Of a stretch of 17,073 nt of DNA, positions 15,150-17,073 are shown in pieces. Position 1 is the first letter of the stretch; each line of letters opens with the position of its first letter. The position numbers and the translations under genes are program-made. The notes under the pieces are model-generated. The model had not been told where the DNA came from. It was given only the letters and a program-made list of their open reading frames with translations, and searched no databases. Origin of the DNA: an uncultured Clostridia bacterium (GTDB lineage: Bacteria; Bacillota; Clostridia; Oscillospirales; Oscillospiraceae); the NCBI GenBank assembly GCA_938023775.1, contig CALJDB010000111.1, positions 1 through 17,073 on the forward strand, in the 5' to 3' direction.

Positions 15150-16168
15150 TCATTTTATCCGTGGAATCCACCTGCGACGAGACCGCCGTCGCCCTCGTGC
15201 GCGACGGACGGGAGATTCTGACAGACCAGATCTTCTCCCAGGCCGGGCTGCACGCCGTTTACGGCGGCGTCGTGCCGGAGATCGCCTCGCGCAGCCATGT
15301 GGAGGTCATCTACCAGCTCGCCGACCGCGCCCTCGCCGCCGCCGGGATCACCCGGCAGGACATCGACGCCGTTGCGGTCAGCTTCGCGCCGGGGCTCATC
15401 GGCGCGGTGCTTGTGGGCGTCAACTTCGCGAAAAGCGCGGCGAGCGCCCTCGGCGTGCCGCTCATCCCGGTCCACCATATCCGGGGTCACATGGCGGCGA
15501 ATTACCTCGCTTACCCGGAGCTGACCCCGCCCTTCGTCTGCCTTGCCATCTCCGGCGGCAACACCATCATCGTGGACGTGCGGGACTACACGGACATGCG
15601 CATTATGGGCGCGACGCGCGACGACGCCGCCGGCGAATGCTTCGACAAGACCGCGCGCGTGCTCGGTCTCGGCTACCCCGGCGGAAAGCCCGTGGACGAC
15701 CTCGCCAAAACCGGCGACGACCGGCGCTACGCGCTGCCCGTCGCGCGCGTGGAGGGGCACCCCTACGATATGAGCTTTTCCGGGCTGAAGACCGCGGTCA
15801 TCAACCTTGTCCACCACGCGGAGCAGACGGGGGAGGCGCTCGACCGCGCCTCGCTCTGCGCCTCGTTCCAGCGCGCGGTGAGCGAGTCGCTCGTCCCGCG
15901 CGCCATCGACGCGGTGCGTGAGCGGGGCTACGGCAAGCTCGTCGCCGCCGGCGGCGTTGCGGCGAACAGCCGCATCCGCGCCGATTTAGAGCGCGCGGCG
16001 AAGGGCGCGGGCGTGGAGCTTTACGTCCCGCCGCTGCGTCTCTGCGGCGACAATGCCGCCATGATCGGCGCGCAGGGCTACTATGAGTTCCTCGCCGGAA
16101 ACACCGCCGGAAGCGACCTGAACGCCTACGCGAGCATGGAGCTCAGCGAGGTCGGAGCAAGAGACTAA
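15146..16168 (+). CDS. tsaD: tRNA N6-threonylcarbamoyladenosine transferase TsaD
   Basis: Transfers the threonylcarbamoyl group to A37 of ANN-decoding tRNAs (t6A), acting with TsaB and TsaE, which are not in this window. 340 aa, the usual length. Motifs: SVESTCDETAVALV (5-18), YGGVVPEIASRSH (39-51), FAPGLIGAVLVG (80-91), the metal-binding VHHIRGH (109-115, His111 and His115), SGGNT (136-140), ECFDKTARVLGLGYPGG, FSGLKTA, VAAGGVAANSRIRADL and a final LCGDNAAMIG. The start overlaps the preceding GNAT stop. The gene order rimI-GNAT-tsaD resembles the tsaB-rimI-tsaD clusters of other Firmicutes, minus tsaB. Confidence 0.98.
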   Translation: MIILSVESTCDETAVALVRDGREILTDQIFSQAGLHAVYGGVVPEIASRSHVEVIYQLADRALAAAGITRQDIDAVAVSFAPGLIGAVLVGVNFAKSAASALGVPLIPVHHIRGHMAANYLAYPELTPPFVCLAISGGNTIIVDVRDYTDMRIMGATRDDAAGECFDKTARVLGLGYPGGKPVDDLAKTGDDRRYALPVARVEGHPYDMSFSGLKTAVINLVHHAEQTGEALDRASLCASFQRAVSESLVPRAIDAVRERGYGKLVAAGGVAANSRIRADLERAAKGAGVELYVPPLRLCGDNAAMIGAQGYYEFLAGNTAGSDLNAYASMELSEVGARD

Positions 16169-16190
16169 AACGGAAAGGAGGGCGCGGTCC

Positions 16191-16874
16191 GTGCCGAATG
16201 TCCACGAGGGTCATCGCGACCGGCTGAAACGAAAATTCCGCGACCACGGGCTCGGCAGCTTCACGGACGTCGAGGCGCTGGAGCTGCTGCTTTTCTACGC
16301 GATCCCGCGGCGCGACACGAACGAGCTTGCCCACGCGCTGCTCGCCCATTTCGGCTCCTTCCGCGCCGTGCTGGAGGCGGACGCCGCCGACCTTGCCGCC
16401 GTGCCCGGCGTCGGAGAGACGGCGGCGGGGCTCATTACGCTCGTGGCGGCGATGAACCGGCGCTATCTGTGCGCCGAGCGCGGCGAGGGCAGGCAGCTGC
16501 TCAGCAGCGACGCCGCGGGCGACTTTCTCTGCCCGCTCTTTACCTACTGTGCGGAGGAGACTGCGTTCCTCGTCTCGATGGACAGCGCCTCGCGCGTCCG
16601 CCACTGCCGCGAGCTCGGAAGCGGCAGCATCAACCGCGTGGAGCTCGCCGTGCGCGACGTGGTGGACCTCGCGCTGCGGGACCGCGCCGCGCGCGTCATC
16701 CTCGCCCACAACCACCTCTCCGGCACCGCGCTGCCCTCCCAGAGCGACATCAGCACCACAGAGCGGCTTTTTCAGGCGCTTGCCCTTATCGGCGTGGAGC
16801 TTGCCGACCACATCATCGTCTGCGGCGGCGATTTTGTTTCCATGAGAGACAGCGGATATTTCGGAAAATACTGA
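16191..16874 (+). CDS. radC: RadC-family JAB-domain protein
   Basis: A 227-aa protein of the RadC family. An N-terminal UPF0758 helix-hairpin-helix region (LLFYAIPRRDTNELAHALL, then VPGVGETAAGL at 71-81) is followed by an MPN/JAB domain with AHNHLSG (172-178; zinc-binding His173 and His175) and Asp186 in PSQSD. The common HNHPSG reads HNHLSG here, which should not affect metal binding. Despite the name, a repair role is not established for the family and its biochemical activity is unknown. The GTG start at 16191 is set by AAAGGAGG (16174-16181). It is the last gene of the polA-tsaD run, 22 bp after tsaD and just before a strong terminator. Confidence 0.93.
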   Translation: MPNVHEGHRDRLKRKFRDHGLGSFTDVEALELLLFYAIPRRDTNELAHALLAHFGSFRAVLEADAADLAAVPGVGETAAGLITLVAAMNRRYLCAERGEGRQLLSSDAAGDFLCPLFTYCAEETAFLVSMDSASRVRHCRELGSGSINRVELAVRDVVDLALRDRAARVILAHNHLSGTALPSQSDISTTERLFQALALIGVELADHIIVCGGDFVSMRDSGYFGKY

Positions 16875-16881
16875 GGGAATC

Positions 16882-16915
16882 AAAAGAGACCGCCTCACGG
16901 CGGTCTCTTTTTTTT
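16882..16915 (+). terminator. Rho-independent terminator after radC
   Basis: 10-bp perfect stem (AGAGACCGCC 16885-16894 / GGCGGTCTCT 16899-16908), TCAC loop and a T-run to 16915. It lies 10 bp after the radC stop and closes the MATE-to-radC transcription unit. Stem arms are identical to the terminator at 48-70. Confidence 0.95.
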
Positions 16916-17073
16916 CAAAGGGCGGGCAAGCGCGGCTTTTCCGACCGGCGGCGCTTTGGCTGCAAAAACAGAAAATGACAATATTATGGAAACCGGACAA
17001 GCCATGCCCGGTTTTCCGGAAACTACGGTTTGCGGCGTCGGAAAAAATTGGAGAAAAACCGGCAAAGCCTTGA
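16916..17073. other. Terminal non-coding segment, no supported gene
   Basis: About 158 bp to the window end. It holds an imperfect inverted repeat (GGAAACCGG 16988-16996 / CCGGTTTTCC 17008-17017, one-base bulge) without a T-run. An ATG at 16986 is open to the end but has no ribosome site and overlaps the hairpin, so it is not called. Probably the upstream region of a gene beyond the window. Confidence 0.5.

Noticed and set aside
16986..17073. Start of a new plus-strand gene running off the window
   Set aside because: No ribosome site, the start overlaps an inverted repeat, and the 29 codons show no recognisable sequence.

Overview
This 17-kb window is G+C-rich and densely packed. It looks like a chromosomal segment from a high-G+C, probably gut-dwelling Clostridia (Oscillospiraceae-like) bacterium. 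That placement is inferred from the gene content: a GTP-type PEP carboxykinase, a PolA without a recognisable proofreading motif, and short XRE and GNAT genes of clostridial style. It also fits the strong Shine-Dalgarno sites and sigma-A-type promoters. It is not proven by any marker gene.

Layout. (i) 1-1000: a bidirectional terminator, a decayed minus-strand lipoprotein gene, an AT-rich divergent control region with a 21-bp palindrome, and a small XRE regulator. (ii) 1000-2970: a monocistronic GTP-dependent PEP carboxykinase gene (pckG) with its own promoter, a structured leader and a textbook terminator. (iii) 2991-5940, minus strand: a compact four-gene operon encoding a 148-aa nitrogenase component-1-like fragment, a 392-aa component-1-like protein, a NifH-like iron protein with both cluster cysteines, and a MarR regulator. 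It is read from one near-consensus promoter whose start site lies in a 22-bp perfect palindrome. (iv) 5950-7050: a run of hairpins, a HAD/Cof-type phosphatase on the minus strand, and a 240-bp divergent intergenic region with a long inverted repeat. (v) 7051-9225: uvrB, whose last codons lie inside an inverted repeat that begins a cluster of four hairpins. (vi) 9225-16915: a plus-strand housekeeping run of MATE exporter, polA, a metallopeptidase/pseudo-phosphatase fusion, rimI, a GNAT acetyltransferase, tsaD and radC, mostly overlapping or a few bases apart, closed by a strong terminator. (vii) 16916-17073: no supported gene.

The most interesting system is the nitrogenase-like operon. Its iron protein is canonical, but its catalytic half is unusual: one subunit appears reduced to a single domain that keeps three candidate cluster cysteines, and the other carries an Arg/Gly/His-rich loop near where a cluster cysteine would be expected. 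No cofactor-assembly (nifB/E/N-like) genes are present, so nitrogen fixation is unlikely; a different reduction is more plausible, but the substrate cannot be read from the sequence. Second in interest is the fusion of a zincin-type HExxH peptidase to a low-molecular-weight phosphatase domain whose catalytic Cys and Arg are both replaced.
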